Assembly: GCA_950295325.1 (NCBI GenBank)
Contig: OX485805.1
Span: 48,262,758-48,326,757, forward strand
DNA from: Polytrichum commune
Lineage: Eukaryota; Streptophyta; Polytrichopsida; Polytrichales; Polytrichaceae
Direction: 5' to 3'
DNA: 64,000 nt
A program made the position numbers and the translations under genes. Shown one piece after another: positions 61,740 to 64,000 of this stretch. The notes under the pieces were generated by a model that was not told the origin of the DNA, made no database searches, and saw nothing but the letters and a program-made list of their open reading frames with translations. How positions within the stretch are numbered: the first letter of the stretch is position 1; each line of letters opens with the position of its first letter.

Positions 61740-62206
61740 CTGGATGCACAAAACAAATTCACCCATACACATCAATCAATTTGTAGGCTTCGAGTCTAAT
61801 TCCAACTAAATACTCACACTTCGATTCTGTGCATGCTAAAACTTGGTATACAAACCCAACTGTATGGAATCCAGTCAGCCCATTGCATAGATTAGTTCAT
61901 GGAAGTCAGGTTTGACACTTTTGATGAGAGCAGAGCACTTGATACAAGTGTCCCTAACCCTTGATCATTAGATGAAATAGGGATCCAATTCCCAGCCAAA
62001 CCTGAATCTTGCAACTTGAACGTGAGAATAGAAATTGTAACTTTCTAGAAGTCTCTACAATTTGGAGCCTTGAAGATTAAACACGCAGCCTCACTAAGCA
62101 CGCAGCAATACAACGGCCATAGCCCATATCAACATCCCTGCTCTTCTATAACTTGCACAAAGTAGCTGTCTAAGCTTCATGGATCATGTGATCGTGCACA
62201 CTTACA
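61740..62206 (-). other. Actin leader (5' UTR) intron, predicted
   Basis: A strong donor (GAATT|GTAAGT at 62206) and a pyrimidine-rich acceptor (GTGCATCCAG at 61740) bracket 467 bp and leave 14 nt of leader before the ATG. Plant actin genes characteristically have an intron 10-15 nt upstream of the start codon, often needed for strong expression. Confidence 0.65.
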
Positions 62207-62330
62207 ATTCGGCAGGTGGGATGGCCTTCAACGTTGGAGTTGGAGTTCTAGCACTAGATTTCTGCGCCCAAGTCGCTCCCAAGGTCTTGCAAGCTTGAAC
62301 AGTTGCAACGTAATATAGTGCAGTACTGCG
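62207..62330 (-). promoter_or_regulatory. Candidate actin leader exon and core promoter
   Basis: Minus-strand sequence upstream of the predicted leader intron is GC-richer (…GGGAGCGACTTGGGCGC…). A TATA-like ACTATATTAC lies near 62311-62320, which would place initiation around 62280-62290. A longer leader, continuing to about 62460 where GC-richer sequence persists, is possible. Confidence 0.3.
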
Positions 62331-62464
62331 ATCGGAGGCTCCTTCAGTAGTCCTGTGTTGGGATTCTTCTGGGTTTGGCTATGGCCGAGCTATGGAGACA
62401 GAGTCACAACAATTAGTCCTACGCAGACAGAGTCGCGGTCCTTCTTCTCATTCCAATTTCCTCT

Positions 62465-64000
62465 TACTTCAAAAGAATTCAGCGTACCATAAAATATTCA
62501 TATCCAAGTAGTAACTAATGTGTTATCCACGAAGGTTATATCTGAACTATTCATGTATTTTACCCAATTCATCAGTGCAGGAAAATGCAGGCCGAATCAT
62601 GTCTAGTTCATGAACACATGGAACCCTTAAAAGGCTTTCAACGCTCAATTGCTGTTTACATTAAAACAAAATGTTGTTACTAATCACTTAACGGTTACTT
62701 CCATAAACTGAAAGTTTAATATCTTGGCATGCCAAAAATTCGTGTATAAGATTTCAGATTGTAAACACTTCATGCAATTTATGTTTTATTTGATGACTTT
62801 TTGTTCCTAAGGCTTGATAATTACTAACTTATGCACAACATAGTTTGGAAGGTGTAGAGTATATGGTCATGTCACGTAGGAATGTTGACTCAGATGACAA
62901 GAAATTGCAAAGATCTGTATGTTGGAATTTTTCAAGTATTTCTTTAAATTTGCATCTCAATTTGAACTAGTTTTTAAACTAGGGAATCTCTTTACAAGAA
63001 TACTTTATCTATTTTCAAGAAGGGTTAACTTTTTTAGGAAATGACTGATTGACAAGAAATGAACTTATCAACTAAAGATCAAGTGATCAACAAAGATTAC
63101 TCATCCTTCTTGTCTCCAAAGTCAAGTCTACCAAAGCTTAGTAAAACATTTAAAAGTTTACAATATGTAGAATTCAACTAATCAATAGTGACCTGGATTC
63201 ATTCCACATAAAATAATAAACAAGACATCAATTTGTTATCACATACTAACTTACCCACCAAAGGGACCATGTGGTCTCACCACTAATTCTCTTCTATTAG
63301 ATAGTTTTATAATCTACAAAGAAAAATAAAATACTAAATTCATATTCATATATTTTCTTAACCATCTTGTGAACAAATAGCAGTGAAAGAGTACCACTAG
63401 TAAGACCACGCCATTCTTGAAGAGACCAATAAACTAGAGACTAGGAAGAGCATCGGGAAAAAATATTATTTTCACTCATGAGTTACAACTAGTAGGTGAG
63501 GGTCTTGTTTAAAATAGGTCATTAGTGTGACCCTTTTAAATGAAGTGACTTATTATGTTGACTTGCGTCTCCAAGATACTGAGATAAATTCAATTTCACT
63601 TTTTGTCACATGGAGACAAATGAAATTGTGTGAGCGTATCTTCTTGCAGTAATTTTGGTCCAATATTATAGTTATCATAATTTATCACAACAAAATTTAA
63701 TGTTATAAATTTGTAGGACATTTAAGAGAAACTGGTGTTGTTCACACAGTATGACCCTACTTAGAGTAGAGATTGGAAGAGCATTTGGGGAAAAAAGAGA
63801 GTTAAGGATAGACCAAAAACCTAGTATCTCTAGTGGAAGACGATTATCATCATGTTTCAATAGCTCACCGTCACTTACTATGGCACTTTCTTTATTTCTA
63901 TCAAAGGTTGATTCTTTGTTCAAGGCAACTTAAATTTGTCCCACAGAATCAGTCCCTGAAGACTTGGCCCACTGTGATTCGGTCTTGAAGCATCTGAAGT
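62465..64000. other. No gene seen
   Basis: AT-rich DNA upstream of the actin gene to the window edge. An 82-codon minus-strand frame at 63675-63923 has no family resemblance. No element ends recognised. Confidence 0.5.

Overview
The window is nuclear DNA of a streptophyte plant, probably a land plant. Three things support this. There is a complete actin gene whose coding introns fall exactly after codons 20, 151 (+1 nt) and 356, with a leader intron just upstream of the ATG, as in plant actins. There is an AP2/ERF-family gene. Several repeats carry a plant-type TTTAGGG telomere-like motif. I cannot name the species. The divergent AP2 domain and the absence of any recognisable LTR retrotransposon would fit a non-seed lineage, but that is inference.

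Layout. 0-0.5 kb: a probable exon of a SAC-domain phosphoinositide phosphatase (minus strand) at the left edge. 0.5-11.4 kb: DNA-transposon debris, including a split MITE, a 27-bp minisatellite, a pogo/Tigger element with intact ends, a Mutator-type TIR element and a MITE nested in a MITE; a GC-richer gene-free island lies at about 7-8 kb. 11.4-16.4 kb: no gene seen. 16.5-21.35 kb: a 4.8-kb Mutator-like element (MULE) with very long terminal inverted repeats, a perfect 9-bp target duplication and a broken transposase, inserted in a LINE-type reverse-transcriptase tail. 22.1-23.1 kb: a small hAT element with a perfect 8-bp target duplication. 23-40 kb: several inverted-repeat elements and Tourist-like (PIF/Harbinger) MITEs, no gene. 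42.5-45.2 kb: a two-exon AP2/ERF gene (plus strand). 45.4-48.1 kb: three tandem copies of a decayed exon-like unit and two more LINE tails. 48-57 kb: mostly unremarkable, with an HTH-bearing remnant, three TIR elements and a SINE-like insertion. 57.3-62.3 kb: the actin gene (minus strand), four coding exons, 377 aa, introns full of repeats. 62.3-64 kb: no gene seen.

Only the actin and AP2 genes look intact. Their exons are much richer in GC than the surroundings. Most of the rest is layered mobile-element sequence whose insertion order can be partly read from target-site duplications: the MULE entered a LINE tail, one MITE entered another, and one MITE entered an exon duplication. Single-frame ORFs misdescribe both genes: the actin needs two tiny terminal exons (60 and 66 nt), and the AP2 protein needs an upstream exon about 1.2 kb away.
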